NCBI GenBank assembly: GCA_040902535.1
Contig: JBBDXD010000019.1
Location: 231,454-295,453, forward strand
Source: Dehalococcoidia bacterium
GTDB taxonomy: Bacteria; Chloroflexota; Dehalococcoidia; DSTF01; JACRBR01
Direction of reading: 5' to 3'
DNA length: 64,000 nt
The stretch's first letter is position 1. Every line of letters starts with the position of its first letter. The notes under the pieces were generated by a model. That model did no database searches, had not been told where the DNA came from, and saw only the letters and a program-made list of their open reading frames with translations. The translations under genes and the position numbers were made by a program. This document shows positions 1-9,230 of the stretch, one piece after another.

Positions 1-33
1 GTTGCGAGCGAGCATGCCCTGTAGCGCCGTGCG

Positions 34-822
34 ATGACGGATCTGTGGGACTTTATCGTCGACAACTTCGAGCAGTTCGACTCCACGGCGGCGCTTGACG
101 TCTTTCTGATCTGGTCGCTGATTTTCGGCATGCTGCTGTTGCTCCGCGGCACGACCGCGATGGCCGTCGTCCGCGGCGCGACGATCTTGCTGATCGGCGC
201 CTTCATCCTGGGCAGAATCTTCGACTTGCGCTTGCTCAACTTCCTGCTGCGCAACTCATTCCTCGGTCTGCTCATCGCTCTGCCCGTCATTTTCCAGCAG
301 GAGATCCGGCGTGCGCTCGAACGCGTCGGGCGCGCGGGCGCGCGGGCATTCGGCACGCTCGACTACGACGAGACGCTCGACGCCGTGAGCGAAGCGGCGC
401 TTGATATGGCGCGACAAAAGATCGGCGCCCTGATCGTGCTCGAACGAGAGACGGGGCTTACGGAGTTTTCGGAGCGCGGCATAGCCGTCGACGCGGTCCC
501 TTCGCCCGAACTGATCGAGAACATTTTCTTTCCCAAGTCACCGCTGCACGATGGCGCGTTGGTGGTGCGGGGCGACCGCGTCGTAGCTGCGGGCGTAACA
601 CTGCCGTTGTCCGAGAACTCGCTGCCGGGCGAATTGGGCACGCGGCACCGCGCAGGGCTCGGCATCACCGAGCGCACGGACGCGGTGTCACTCATCGTGT
701 CCGAGGAGACGGGCCGCATCTCGGTGGCGGCGGATGGCCGCATGTACACCCGGCTCGATGAAGCGCGATTGCGCGGACTGCTCGAGCGGTTGCTCGGCGG
801 CCAGAACGGGGCGAGCGTGTGA
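34..822 (+). CDS. cdaA: diadenylate cyclase CdaA (c-di-AMP synthase)
   Basis: Condenses two ATP into the second messenger c-di-AMP at the inner face of the membrane. The 262-aa protein has about three hydrophobic segments in residues 15-95, then a DisA_N (DAC) domain. The DAC active-site motifs are both present: DGA near residue 173 (PLHDGALVVRG) and RHR at about 204-206 (GTRHRAGLG). Length and layout match CdaA/DacA and not DisA. The ATG at 34 follows a stop codon of an upstream frame, and the gene ends inside the GTG start of the YbbR gene, the usual cdaA-cdaR pairing. High confidence. Confidence 0.95.
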   Translation: MTDLWDFIVDNFEQFDSTAALDVFLIWSLIFGMLLLLRGTTAMAVVRGATILLIGAFILGRIFDLRLLNFLLRNSFLGLLIALPVIFQQEIRRALERVGRAGARAFGTLDYDETLDAVSEAALDMARQKIGALIVLERETGLTEFSERGIAVDAVPSPELIENIFFPKSPLHDGALVVRGDRVVAAGVTLPLSENSLPGELGTRHRAGLGITERTDAVSLIVSEETGRISVAADGRMYTRLDEARLRGLLERLLGGQNGASV

Positions 823-2081
823 ATACGCTGCGCAGGTTGCCGGGCGCTCTGCTCTTTATCGGCCGTGGTGCGATCACGTCGGTGATCGGCAACCTGAGCC
901 TGGCGGCGCTGGCGTTGGCGCTGGCGGTGAGCCTGTGGCTGTACGTGACCGAGCGGGAGAACCCGACGACGGAGCGTACGTTCAACAAGGCCATCCCCAT
1001 CACGTACGTCAACGTGCCGAACGACCTGGCTGTCTCGCAGGCGTCCGCTTCGACCGTAAGTATCCGCATCGAGGCGCCGGAGAACGAATTTGAGGGGCTG
1101 GACGTCGATGACTTCGAAGCGACGGTTGATCTCGGCGGCCTGACGGTGGGCCGGTCAGGGGTGCCGGTGGATGTTGCGCCGCCGAATGGCCGCGTCAACG
1201 TGGTCTCGACAACGCCCGCGCAGGTCGACGTGACCCTGGAGCCGCGACGCTCCCGCGATGTGCCGGTGCGCGTGGAGATCGTCGGATCGCCGCAGACGGG
1301 GTTCGCGGCAGCCAACACAAACGTCCAACCAGACAGTGCGACGGTTACGGGGCCGGAAAGCCTGGTGGCGCTCGTCGACAGCGTGGTAGCGGAGGTGAAC
1401 CTCACGGGCGCGCGCGTCGACGTGACGGAGGACCGCGTGGCTCTGGAGCCGCGCGACGCCCGCGACGGAGCGCTCAGCCGCGTAACGGTGAGCCCTTCGA
1501 CGGCGAGCGTCGACGTGGACCTCGAGCAGCGGGAGTTCAGTTCGCCGTTCGTCGTGTCGCCCGTGATCGCGGGCAACCCGGCGGCCGGGTTCAACGTGGC
1601 GGACATCAGCGTGCAGCCTGCCATCGTCACGATCAGCGGATCGCTCGAAGTCCTGCAGTCCATCGATGCCGTCCGCGGTGTGTTGACCGAAGAGATATCG
1701 ATCGCGGATGCCCGTGACGACGTGCGCCGCACGGTGCAGCTGCAACTGCCGCCGGGGGCGCGCTTGCAGGGCAACCCGACGATCGAGGTGGCGATCGATA
1801 TCGAACCAGGCAGTGGCGAGTTCACGTTCCTGGTCGTGCCGCAGATCGCGAACGTCGGCGATGGGTTGTTCGCGACGCCGGCGGAGCCGGTAGCGGTGAC
1901 GCTCGCCGGCGACGTATCGGTGTTGGGGCAGCTCACGGCACAATCGATCGTCGTCAGCGCCGATGCGCAGGGATTGGACGAGGGACTGCATGTCCTGCCG
2001 CTGCAGGTAACCCCGCCCGGAAACACCAGCGTCATACGGGTCGAGCCGGGGGAACTCGGGGTCGCGCTGACGCGCCAATGA
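819..2081 (+). CDS. cdaR: YbbR-domain protein, CdaA regulator-like
   Basis: A 420-aa protein with one N-terminal membrane anchor (about residues 20-45, rich in L/A and ending LWLYVTEREN) followed by repeated beta-rich YbbR domains. The recurring element is a TVxGP/TISG-type strand, for example SATVTGPESL and IVTISGSLEV. In Firmicutes, CdaR binds and modulates CdaA. The gene starts at a GTG overlapping the cdaA stop (GTGA), so the two are translationally coupled, and its stop overlaps the der ATG. The function is inferred from domain and context; the exact effect on CdaA cannot be read from sequence. Confidence 0.85.
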   Translation: MNTLRRLPGALLFIGRGAITSVIGNLSLAALALALAVSLWLYVTERENPTTERTFNKAIPITYVNVPNDLAVSQASASTVSIRIEAPENEFEGLDVDDFEATVDLGGLTVGRSGVPVDVAPPNGRVNVVSTTPAQVDVTLEPRRSRDVPVRVEIVGSPQTGFAAANTNVQPDSATVTGPESLVALVDSVVAEVNLTGARVDVTEDRVALEPRDARDGALSRVTVSPSTASVDVDLEQREFSSPFVVSPVIAGNPAAGFNVADISVQPAIVTISGSLEVLQSIDAVRGVLTEEISIADARDDVRRTVQLQLPPGARLQGNPTIEVAIDIEPGSGEFTFLVVPQIANVGDGLFATPAEPVAVTLAGDVSVLGQLTAQSIVVSADAQGLDEGLHVLPLQVTPPGNTSVIRVEPGELGVALTRQ

Positions 2082-3430
2082 ACGCGACCCCGGACGGCGC
2101 TTCCCGCGTCGTTGCAATCGTCGGGCGGCCGAACGTCGGCAAGTCGGCGCTGTTCAACCGCCTCGTAGGCGGGCGGCCCGCGCTCGTCGAAGACCTGCCA
2201 GGCACGACGCGCGACCGCATCTACGGCGCCGTCGAATGGCGCAACCGCGAGTTCACGCTCGTCGATACGGGCGGGCTCGAGCCAGACGTGCCGGGAACGT
2301 ACACACCGCTGGTGCGTGCGCAGATCGAACAGGCGCTCGAAGAGGCGGCGATCGTATTGTTCGTCGTCGATGCGCGCGACGGTTCGACCGCGGCAGACAT
2401 CGAAGTCGCAGATATCCTGCGGAGGTCGAACAAACCGGTGCTGCTGCTCGCCAACAAGGCGGAGAACGAAGAGCGCACGGACGCGTCGGTCGCGTTTTAT
2501 GAACTCGGCCTGGGCGATCCGATACCCGTGAGCGCGCTGCACGGTCACGGCGTTGCGGACGTGCTCGACATGATCGTCGATACGCTGCCGCCGGAAGAGG
2601 CGGAGGAGCGGCAGGACGAAGAAGGTCTGCGGCTCGCGATCGTGGGACGGCCAAACGTCGGCAAGTCGTCGTTGCTCAATGCGGTGCTCGGCGAAGAGCG
2701 GGTGATCGTCAGCGATGTCCCGGGCACGACGCGAGATGTCATCGACACACCGTTTGAGTTCGAGTCCCGGCGGCTCATCCTCATCGACACCGCCGGTTTG
2801 CGGCGCCGCGGCTCGATCGAGGCGGGCGTCGAGAAGCACTCCACGCTGCGCGCTCGCCGGGCGCTGGAGCGCGCGGAGATTGCGCTTGCGGTCTTCGACC
2901 TCTCGCAGGGGTTCACGGCACAGGATTCGCACGTCGTGGGCTACGCGCTCGACGCGGCCTTGGGCTTGATCGTCGTCGCGAACAAGTGGGACCTCGTAAG
3001 AGACGGGGAATGGGCGCGCGAGGACTGGGAGCGGCGGCTGCGCTGGAAGCTCAAGTTCGCGCCGTGGGTTTCGCTGCGTTTCGTGTCGGCGAAAGATGGC
3101 GATGGCATCGAGGCGGTGCTCAAGGAAGCCGTGCGCATCGGCAACGAGCGGCGAAAGCGCGTCGATACGGGCGAACTCAACCAGGTGATTCGCCGCTCCG
3201 TCGCGGAGCGGCCGCCGACGGTGCCTTCGAAGGGCAAGCGGCTGAAGCTGCTGTACATCACGCAGGCGGAAGTGGCACCGCCGACGTTCGTCTTCTTCGT
3301 CAATGATCCTACACTCGTGCATTTCAGCTACCGGCGTTACATGGAGAACGTGATCCGCCGCCGGTGGGGCTTTCAGGGAACCGCGATCAAGCTGGTGTTC
3401 CGGGGCCGAACAGAAGAGGTGCCCGAGTAG
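2078..3430 (+). CDS. der: ribosome-assembly GTPase Der (EngA)
   Basis: Double GTPase needed for 50S ribosomal subunit maturation. At 450 aa it has two tandem G domains, each with GRPNVGKS (near residues 13 and 190), DTxGL switch-II motifs (VDTGGLEPD and IDTAGLRRRG) and NKxD-type G4 motifs (ANKAEN, which is degenerate, and ANKWDL). A C-terminal KH-like domain holds PPTVPSKGKRLKLLYITQ. The ATG overlaps the stop of the YbbR gene (ATGA). The first-domain G4 motif, NKAE, departs from the usual NKxD; this is often tolerated in Der but is worth noting. Confidence 0.97.
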   Translation: MNATPDGASRVVAIVGRPNVGKSALFNRLVGGRPALVEDLPGTTRDRIYGAVEWRNREFTLVDTGGLEPDVPGTYTPLVRAQIEQALEEAAIVLFVVDARDGSTAADIEVADILRRSNKPVLLLANKAENEERTDASVAFYELGLGDPIPVSALHGHGVADVLDMIVDTLPPEEAEERQDEEGLRLAIVGRPNVGKSSLLNAVLGEERVIVSDVPGTTRDVIDTPFEFESRRLILIDTAGLRRRGSIEAGVEKHSTLRARRALERAEIALAVFDLSQGFTAQDSHVVGYALDAALGLIVVANKWDLVRDGEWAREDWERRLRWKLKFAPWVSLRFVSAKDGDGIEAVLKEAVRIGNERRKRVDTGELNQVIRRSVAERPPTVPSKGKRLKLLYITQAEVAPPTFVFFVNDPTLVHFSYRRYMENVIRRRWGFQGTAIKLVFRGRTEEVPE

Positions 3431-3507
3431 CGATCCCGCCGCGGCGGCGCATGGGCTAGAGTAGAACGGATCGCGCTGGAAGCACGCTGCCGAGGAGCAC
3501 AAGCGCC

Positions 3508-4191
3508 GTGGTGTGGGCGATTCCACTCGCCGCCGTTGTCGGATATCTGATCGGGTCGATTCCGGTCGGGCTGATCGTCGGGCGCGTCACGCGCGGCATC
3601 GACGTGCGCGACTATGGCAGCGGCGTCACCGGCGCGACGAACGTCATGCGCACGTCCGGCATGAAGGCGGGTGTCGTCGTGATCGTCGCGGATATCGCGA
3701 AGGGCATCGTGCCCGTGTATCTCGGGCAAGGCCTTGCGCGGCTCGCGGATATCGGGACGACAGATGACCGCGCTTGGGTCGCGGCCGCCGCCGGCTTCGC
3801 CGCCGTGTGCGGGCACATCTGGCCGGTATTCGCGAATTTCCGCGGCGGGCGCGCCGTCGCGAGCGGCTACGGCGCGGCGCTCGCGATGAACCCGCTGGCG
3901 GCGCTGGCGATGATCCCGGTAGCCGCGCTGGTGGTCGGCGCGACGCGGATCATGTCCGTGATGTCGATCAGCATGGCGCCTGCACTCGCCGTGGTGTTCA
4001 TCGCCCTGGCGACGATCGATGTCAGCCCGTGGGCGTACGCGGCGTACGCGACGGGCGCCGCGGCGCTTATCGTATACAAGCATCGCCCGAACATCGAGCG
4101 ACTGCTCGCGGGCGCTGAGCCGAAGATCGGCCGAGGCGGCGACAAGCGCGCCCACCCCGTCGAAGAGGAACGAGCGCCATCGCCGTCGTAG
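3508..4191 (+). CDS. plsY: acyl-phosphate:glycerol-3-phosphate acyltransferase PlsY
   Basis: Integral membrane enzyme that transfers an acyl group from acyl-phosphate to sn-glycerol-3-phosphate, the first acylation in phospholipid synthesis. The 227-aa product has several hydrophobic segments and the PlsY motifs: IGSIPVGLIVG near the N-terminus, DYGSGVTGATNVMRT (family SGNxGATN-like, with T in place of N) and FRGGRAVASGYGA (family GGKGVAT-like). The start is one of two adjacent GTGs (3508 or 3511). The gene lies immediately upstream of gpsA, which makes its substrate, and the two probably overlap. Confidence 0.93.
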   Translation: MVWAIPLAAVVGYLIGSIPVGLIVGRVTRGIDVRDYGSGVTGATNVMRTSGMKAGVVVIVADIAKGIVPVYLGQGLARLADIGTTDDRAWVAAAAGFAAVCGHIWPVFANFRGGRAVASGYGAALAMNPLAALAMIPVAALVVGATRIMSVMSISMAPALAVVFIALATIDVSPWAYAAYATGAAALIVYKHRPNIERLLAGAEPKIGRGGDKRAHPVEEERAPSPS

Positions 4192-5177
4192 CCTTCACCG
4201 GCGCGACGGCCTGGGGTATGACGCTCGCGTGGCTGCTGGCGCGCAACGGCCATGCCGCCCGCATCGTCACGCGCACAAGCGAAGAGGCGCGCGAGATCAA
4301 CGGCAACCGCCGCGCGCCGCGCATGCCGTCGCTCGAACTGCCATTCCATCTCGTCGCGACGAGCGATACGCGCACGGCGATCCACGGCGCCGACGTGATC
4401 GTAATCGCTGTGCCGTCGCAGTCGATCCGCGAGAACGCGAGAGCGATCCGCGACGCGATCGCGCCTCGCACCCTCGTCGTACATGCGACCAAGGGGCTCG
4501 AGCGCACATCGGCAAAGCGCGTGTCGGAAATGTTGCTGGAAGAACTGCCACAGGAAGATGAGGGCGACATCTGCGCTCTCTCCGGTCCGAATCTTGCGTC
4601 CGAGATCGCGCGCGGCCTTCCGGCGGCGACGGTCATTGCGGGCCGGAATCCGGCGAACGTTGAGCGTGCGCAATCGCTGTTTCACAGCGCGGCGTTTCGA
4701 GTCTACGCGTCGAGCGACGTGGCGGGCGTCGAGCTTGCGGGCTCCCTGAAGAATGTCGTCGCGATCGTCGCGGGCATCGCCGATGGCCTCGGCGTCGGCG
4801 ACAACGCGAAAGCGGGCATCATCACGCGCGCGCTGGCCGAGATCACGCGGCTCGGCGTCGCCGCGGGCGGAATGCCGGCGACCTTCGCCGGGCTCGCAGG
4901 CATAGGCGACGTGATGGCGACTTGCTATAGCCCGCTGAGCCGCAACCGCAGCTTCGGAGAAGCGATCGCTCAAGGCGCATCGGAGCCGGAGGCGCGTGCG
5001 CGTTCGGAGGGCGTCGTCGAAGGCATCGATGCGACGGCTTCGGCGTGCGTGCTCGGCGAGCGCCTGCGCATCGACCTGCCAATCACGCAGAGCCTGCGTG
5101 CGGTGTTGTTCGAGGAAGCGACGACCGCATCGATGATCGCGCGGCTGCTCGAGCGGGAGCCAACGCGGGAGGCGTAG
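4179..5177 (+). CDS. gpsA: NAD(P)-dependent glycerol-3-phosphate dehydrogenase GpsA
   Basis: Reduces dihydroxyacetone phosphate to sn-glycerol-3-phosphate for the acyltransferase encoded just upstream. Visible family motifs are STR-like VATSDTRTAI, CALSGPNLASEIARG, the catalytic-lysine region ELAGSLKNVVAIVAGIADGL, and NAKAGIITRALAEI. The first ATG in the frame (4218) would cut off the first Rossmann strand. The upstream in-frame codons read IAVVAFTGATAWG, so the true start is probably a rare ATC at 4179, eight bases after AGGA, giving 332 aa. The dinucleotide loop is GATAWG in place of GAGAWG. Identity is certain; the start is not. Confidence 0.92.
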   Translation: MAVVAFTGATAWGMTLAWLLARNGHAARIVTRTSEEAREINGNRRAPRMPSLELPFHLVATSDTRTAIHGADVIVIAVPSQSIRENARAIRDAIAPRTLVVHATKGLERTSAKRVSEMLLEELPQEDEGDICALSGPNLASEIARGLPAATVIAGRNPANVERAQSLFHSAAFRVYASSDVAGVELAGSLKNVVAIVAGIADGLGVGDNAKAGIITRALAEITRLGVAAGGMPATFAGLAGIGDVMATCYSPLSRNRSFGEAIAQGASEPEARARSEGVVEGIDATASACVLGERLRIDLPITQSLRAVLFEEATTASMIARLLEREPTREA

Positions 5178-5204
5178 CGGCCTGCTGCCGAGCGCTCTCG
5201 TTCC

Positions 5205-6200
5205 TTAGGCGGACGGGTTGGGGCCGACAGGCGCCGGTTCCGTTCGCCGGTCGCGGACCTGCAGCCGTTCCGCCGCCTCGACGAGCAGCAGTCCGAACGC
5301 GTTGGAGACGATGAGCAGCACGCCGAGTGCAAATCCGACCGACGCGCCCTGCGCAGACGTCGCGCCGGCGTGATTCAGGAGCGCTGAGTAGCTCGATTCG
5401 CGAACGCCCAGGCCGCCGAGCGTGACCGGCAACAACAGGGCGATCGCGACGACCCACGTCGCGAAGGCCCAGTACCACCACGACACCTCGATGCCGAGGG
5501 CGCGCCCGGCCAGCGCGATCGTCGAGATGTAGAGCGCCTGGATGGCGAGAGAGAACACCGACATCTGGTACACGGCGACCAGTTCGCGGCGGTGGGCGAG
5601 CAGATTGCGCAGGAAATGATCGTGCTGAATCGCCGGGAACGGCATGCGCGGCAGCACGAACGCAAGCACGAGCGCGGCGCTCGCGCCGCCGGCGAGGGCG
5701 AGGAAACCGATCGCGACGTTGCCATAGTGGAACGCCGCGCCGAGCGCGCCCAGGCAGGTCATCGCGCCGTATCCGGTCGCGCGCTCGTACAGCACGCTCA
5801 TCGTCACGTCGGCGGCGCGCGCCTGCGCCTCGCGCTGCATGCGATACACGCGGTAGACGTCGCCGCCTACGGCCGTCGGCAATACGTTGCTCAACAGGTT
5901 GCCGATGCAGTACATACGCGCCACGCGCAGGAACGGCTGCTGAACATCGCGCGCGCGCAGCAGCACGAGCCACTTGATCGCCACGAGGAACTGGACGGCG
6001 AACATCAACGCGGCTGACGCGATGAGCAGCCAGGGATCGGCGTCGCGCGCGGTATCGCGCAGGTCGCCGGGAGACAGCTTGACGATCAGCCCGGCGACAA
6101 TTGCGAGCGTGACGACGATGCGGACCGCGGCGAACAGGCGGCTCTGCATGAAGCCAGTCTGAGGCTCAGGCACGTCTGGGGCGGCGGCGTCTGTGTCCAA
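5205..6200 (-). CDS. YbhN/AglD-type lysylphosphatidylglycerol-synthase transmembrane family protein
   Basis: A 331-aa polytopic membrane protein of the UPF0104/LPG_synthase_TM family. About eight hydrophobic segments are visible, with family landmarks GNLLSNVLPTAVGGDVYRVY and LPVTLGGLGVRESSY. Family members are proposed lipid flippases or glycosyl-carrier-associated proteins; the substrate here is unknown. It is the last gene of a leftward rodA-PBP2-mreDC group and overlaps the rodA 3' end by 35 nt if the first ATG (6200) is used. The Met at 6149 would remove the overlap. Its position suggests an envelope-related role, which is inference. Confidence 0.82.
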   Translation of the reverse strand: MDTDAAAPDVPEPQTGFMQSRLFAAVRIVVTLAIVAGLIVKLSPGDLRDTARDADPWLLIASAALMFAVQFLVAIKWLVLLRARDVQQPFLRVARMYCIGNLLSNVLPTAVGGDVYRVYRMQREAQARAADVTMSVLYERATGYGAMTCLGALGAAFHYGNVAIGFLALAGGASAALVLAFVLPRMPFPAIQHDHFLRNLLAHRRELVAVYQMSVFSLAIQALYISTIALAGRALGIEVSWWYWAFATWVVAIALLLPVTLGGLGVRESSYSALLNHAGATSAQGASVGFALGVLLIVSNAFGLLLVEAAERLQVRDRRTEPAPVGPNPSA

Positions 6201-7290
6201 GAATGCTCAGCAGAATTCCCAATGATGCCAGTAGCGTCACGAGCGAACTTCCGCCCAGGCTCACGAACGGCAGCGGCACGCCCGTCACCGGGATCAACCG
6301 GATGTTCACGCCGATGTTAACAAACGCCTGGAAGAGCACGAATGACGCGATGCCGATAGCGATCAGGCGGCCGAACGTGTCGTCGGCGCGGGACGCTATC
6401 TGGATCATGCGGAAGAGCAGGATGACGAACAGACCGAAGAGCACCATCGCGCCGGCGAACCCCAGCTCTTCGGCACCGACGCTGAAGACGTAGTCCGTCG
6501 TCTGCGTGCGCAGGTAGTCGAGCTGCGTCTGCGTGCCGTGCGTGAACCCCTTGCCCCAGGTCCGCCCCGAACCGATGCTGATTTCCGCCTGCAAGATGTT
6601 GAATCCCGACCCGGTCGGGTCCTTCTCCGGATCCCACCAGATGAAGATGCGCTCTCGCTGGTACCCGTGCGCAAGCTGCCAGATGGCCAACGGCGCGATG
6701 GCCGCGGCGGCGGCCAGGAGTCCCGCGAGGTGCAGCGGACGGACGCCTGCCACGATCGCCATTGCGAGCCACAGCACGCCAAACACCATCGCTGATCCCA
6801 GATCCGGCTCGATGAGGACGAGGGCGCCGGGCACCGCGGCGATAGCGAGCGATGTCGCAAAGACGCGCAGTGAACGGAGATTCTCATCGTTGTCGGCGAA
6901 GAACTTCGCCAGCATGATGACGGTGCAGGTCTTTGCGATCTCGGAAGGTTGGACCTGGGTGCCGGGCAGATCGATCCAGCGGCGCGCGCCATACTCGCTG
7001 GTGCCGGCAACCAGCACAAAGACCAACAGTGCGAGCGATACCAGGTACAGCGAGAGGCTCAACGGCCCCAGCAGCCGGTATTCGAAGCGCGACACGACGA
7101 GCATGACACCCAGGCCGAAGATCGCAAACGCTGCCTGGCGCGTCACCGGATGCGACAGATCCATGCCGGGGTCGCCGTAGGTATTGAGGCTGCCACTGTA
7201 AATGAGCAGCAGGCCGTACGTGATAAGCGCGGCGGCAGTCAGCACCAGCACGAAGTCAAACTCACGCGTCGGCGTGTTGCGCCAATTCAC
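6166..7290 (-). CDS. rodA: SEDS peptidoglycan polymerase RodA
   Basis: Lipid-II polymerase of the elongasome, working with a class B PBP. The 374-aa protein has about ten membrane segments and SEDS hallmarks: RRWIDLPGTQVQPSEIAK, IEPDLGSAMVF, the loop TQTQLDYLRTQTTDYVFSVGAEELGF and a final GVPLPFVSLGGSSL. Its ATG overlaps the stop of the PBP2 gene (ATGA), the usual RodA-PBP2 pairing. It is distinguished from FtsW at 18.9 kb by this PBP2/mreCD context. Confidence 0.95.
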   Translation of the reverse strand: MNWRNTPTREFDFVLVLTAAALITYGLLLIYSGSLNTYGDPGMDLSHPVTRQAAFAIFGLGVMLVVSRFEYRLLGPLSLSLYLVSLALLVFVLVAGTSEYGARRWIDLPGTQVQPSEIAKTCTVIMLAKFFADNDENLRSLRVFATSLAIAAVPGALVLIEPDLGSAMVFGVLWLAMAIVAGVRPLHLAGLLAAAAAIAPLAIWQLAHGYQRERIFIWWDPEKDPTGSGFNILQAEISIGSGRTWGKGFTHGTQTQLDYLRTQTTDYVFSVGAEELGFAGAMVLFGLFVILLFRMIQIASRADDTFGRLIAIGIASFVLFQAFVNIGVNIRLIPVTGVPLPFVSLGGSSLVTLLASLGILLSILGHRRRRPRRA

Positions 7291-9203
7291 GGCGCCACCG
7301 CCTGTTGCCCGGGCGCCTGGCGGTGGAAGTAGTAGTCGAGGATCTTCGAAGCGAGCGGCGCCGCTTTAATGGCGCCGACACCGCGCTCGAGGAAGACCGT
7401 GATCGCGATCTGCGGATCGTTGGCCGGCGCGAAGCCCGCATACCACGCGTGCGTTTCGTAGTTGCCATCGGCGAAGCGCTGGCCGAACTCGGCGGTGCCG
7501 GTCTTTCCGGCGACTTCGACGCCGCGCACCGCGCCGTCCTTCGCCGTGCCCCAGCTCACGGCCTGTCGCATGGCCTCGCGGATGATCTCGAAGTTATGCT
7601 CGTCGATCGGGATCCGCGACTCGACTTGCGGCTGGTTCGGGACGATGACGTGCCCTTCGGCGTCGACCACCTCGCGGACGACGCGCGGGTGCAGCACCAG
7701 TCCGCCGTTAGCGACTGCGGCCGTTGCGCGCACCATCTGGATCGGTGTCGCCGCCAGGAATCCCTGGCCAATGCCCATGTTGTAGGTGTCGCCGAGTGTC
7801 CATTGCTCGCCGAACGTCTCCATCTTCCAGTCCGGATCCGGCACGTTGCCGGGCGCCTCGCCGGCGATGTCGATTCCGGTCGGGCGGCCCAGCCCGAACA
7901 TGCGCGTGTACGCGGAGAGCTTGTCGATGCCGAGCCCGTTGAAGTTGAAGCCGTACTCGTGGTAGCCGCCCGCCAGAAAGTAGAAGTACACGTCGGACGA
8001 CATCGCGACGCCGCCGTAAAAATCCAGCGTCCCGAGGCTCGCCCAGTCGCGGAACGTGTAGATGACCGACGGGTCGTACTGGTTGGGGACGGTGATGTAG
8101 CCGTTGCTCGTAATCGTCGTCGAAGGGTTCGCGACGCCTTCCTGCAGCGCCGCCGAGCCGGTGATCTGCTTGAAGATCGAACCCGGTGCGTACTGCTCCG
8201 CCAGCGCGTGGTTCACGAGCGGTTTCTTGGGGTCGTCCAGATATCGCTCGAGCCGAACTTCGTCGATCTTGCCGGATAGGACGTTGTTGTCGTACATCGG
8301 CAGCGATACCAGTGCGAGGACTTCGCCGCTGTTGACGTCCATGATGATGGCGGCGGCCTGACCGCCATTCGCCGCCGCCTGCGTCAGTTCCGTCGCCTTC
8401 TTCTGCAGATCGAGGTCGATCGACAGGATGAGGTCATTGCCGGGTTCGGCGAGCACTTCATCGAGTACCTGGATCTCCCGGCCCGACGCATCCTTCTCGA
8501 TCTGTTTGGAGCCGGGGACGCCGCGCAGGTAGTCCTCGTACGCCGCTTCAACGCCGGCCTTGCCCAGGCGGTCACTCGCGAGATACCCCTCGTCCTTCAG
8601 TATCGCGTAGTCATCCTCGTCGACCCGGCCGGTGTAGCCAAGCACGGACGAGAGGATCTCTCCCTGCGTGTAACGGCGTACCGGCTCGATGATCACCTGG
8701 AGGCCGGGTAGGTCTGGCAATTCTTCGCGCACGCGAAAGGCGCTGGCGCGATCAAGTCCGTCCTTGACGATGACCGGCGTGAACGGATCGTTCGACTTGC
8801 GCGCGGCTTGAATGCGCAGCACGGTCTCGAGCGCAGGCACGCCGAGCAGTTCTTCGATCCCCGCGGCGATCTCGAGCGTGCGGTCGTCGGGTACGTCGGC
8901 CGCGACGAGGCCGGCCGAAAAACTCGGGACGTTTTCGACGACGGGCACGCCGTTGCGGTCATAGATCAGCCCGCGCGACGGGATCACGGGCTCGACGCGC
9001 AACTGGTTGAGTTCGGCGCGCTGCTCGAACTCGGCGCCACGCATGATCTGCAGGCGCGCAAGTTGCAGGGTGAGCGCGCCAAACGCGATCAACACGAGCA
9101 ACCGCAAGAGCGCGAGCTTGAATTTGACCTGTTCTTTGGGGTCGGGCTCCTCGACGTTCTCAGAACGCCATCTCCGCCGCCTTGACCCTATTGCCAGTCC
9201 CAT
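7287..9203 (-). CDS. mrdA: class B penicillin-binding protein 2 (elongation transpeptidase)
   Basis: Cross-links peptidoglycan during cell elongation. The 638-aa protein has an N-terminal membrane anchor (about residues 30-50), a PBP dimer domain beginning SRGLIYDRNGVPV, and a transpeptidase domain. The catalytic SxxK is in APGSIFKQITG, the second motif is SSDVYFY (SxD where SxN is usual), and KTGTAEFGQ is the KTG box. The length is typical of PBP2. The gene overlaps rodA by 4 nt and follows mreD on the minus strand. The Asp in the second motif occurs in some PBP2 proteins and should not be read as inactivation. Confidence 0.94.
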   Translation of the reverse strand: MGLAIGSRRRRWRSENVEEPDPKEQVKFKLALLRLLVLIAFGALTLQLARLQIMRGAEFEQRAELNQLRVEPVIPSRGLIYDRNGVPVVENVPSFSAGLVAADVPDDRTLEIAAGIEELLGVPALETVLRIQAARKSNDPFTPVIVKDGLDRASAFRVREELPDLPGLQVIIEPVRRYTQGEILSSVLGYTGRVDEDDYAILKDEGYLASDRLGKAGVEAAYEDYLRGVPGSKQIEKDASGREIQVLDEVLAEPGNDLILSIDLDLQKKATELTQAAANGGQAAAIIMDVNSGEVLALVSLPMYDNNVLSGKIDEVRLERYLDDPKKPLVNHALAEQYAPGSIFKQITGSAALQEGVANPSTTITSNGYITVPNQYDPSVIYTFRDWASLGTLDFYGGVAMSSDVYFYFLAGGYHEYGFNFNGLGIDKLSAYTRMFGLGRPTGIDIAGEAPGNVPDPDWKMETFGEQWTLGDTYNMGIGQGFLAATPIQMVRATAAVANGGLVLHPRVVREVVDAEGHVIVPNQPQVESRIPIDEHNFEIIREAMRQAVSWGTAKDGAVRGVEVAGKTGTAEFGQRFADGNYETHAWYAGFAPANDPQIAITVFLERGVGAIKAAPLASKILDYYFHRQAPGQQAVAP

Positions 9204-9230
9204 GAATTCCTTTTCAGCGGATGAACGTCA

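Noticed and set aside
692..3526. 944-codon open frame on the minus strand
   Set aside because: It lies opposite cdaA, the YbbR gene and der, all with clear motifs. The translated product is Arg/Ala/Pro-rich noise typical of GC-rich antisense frames.
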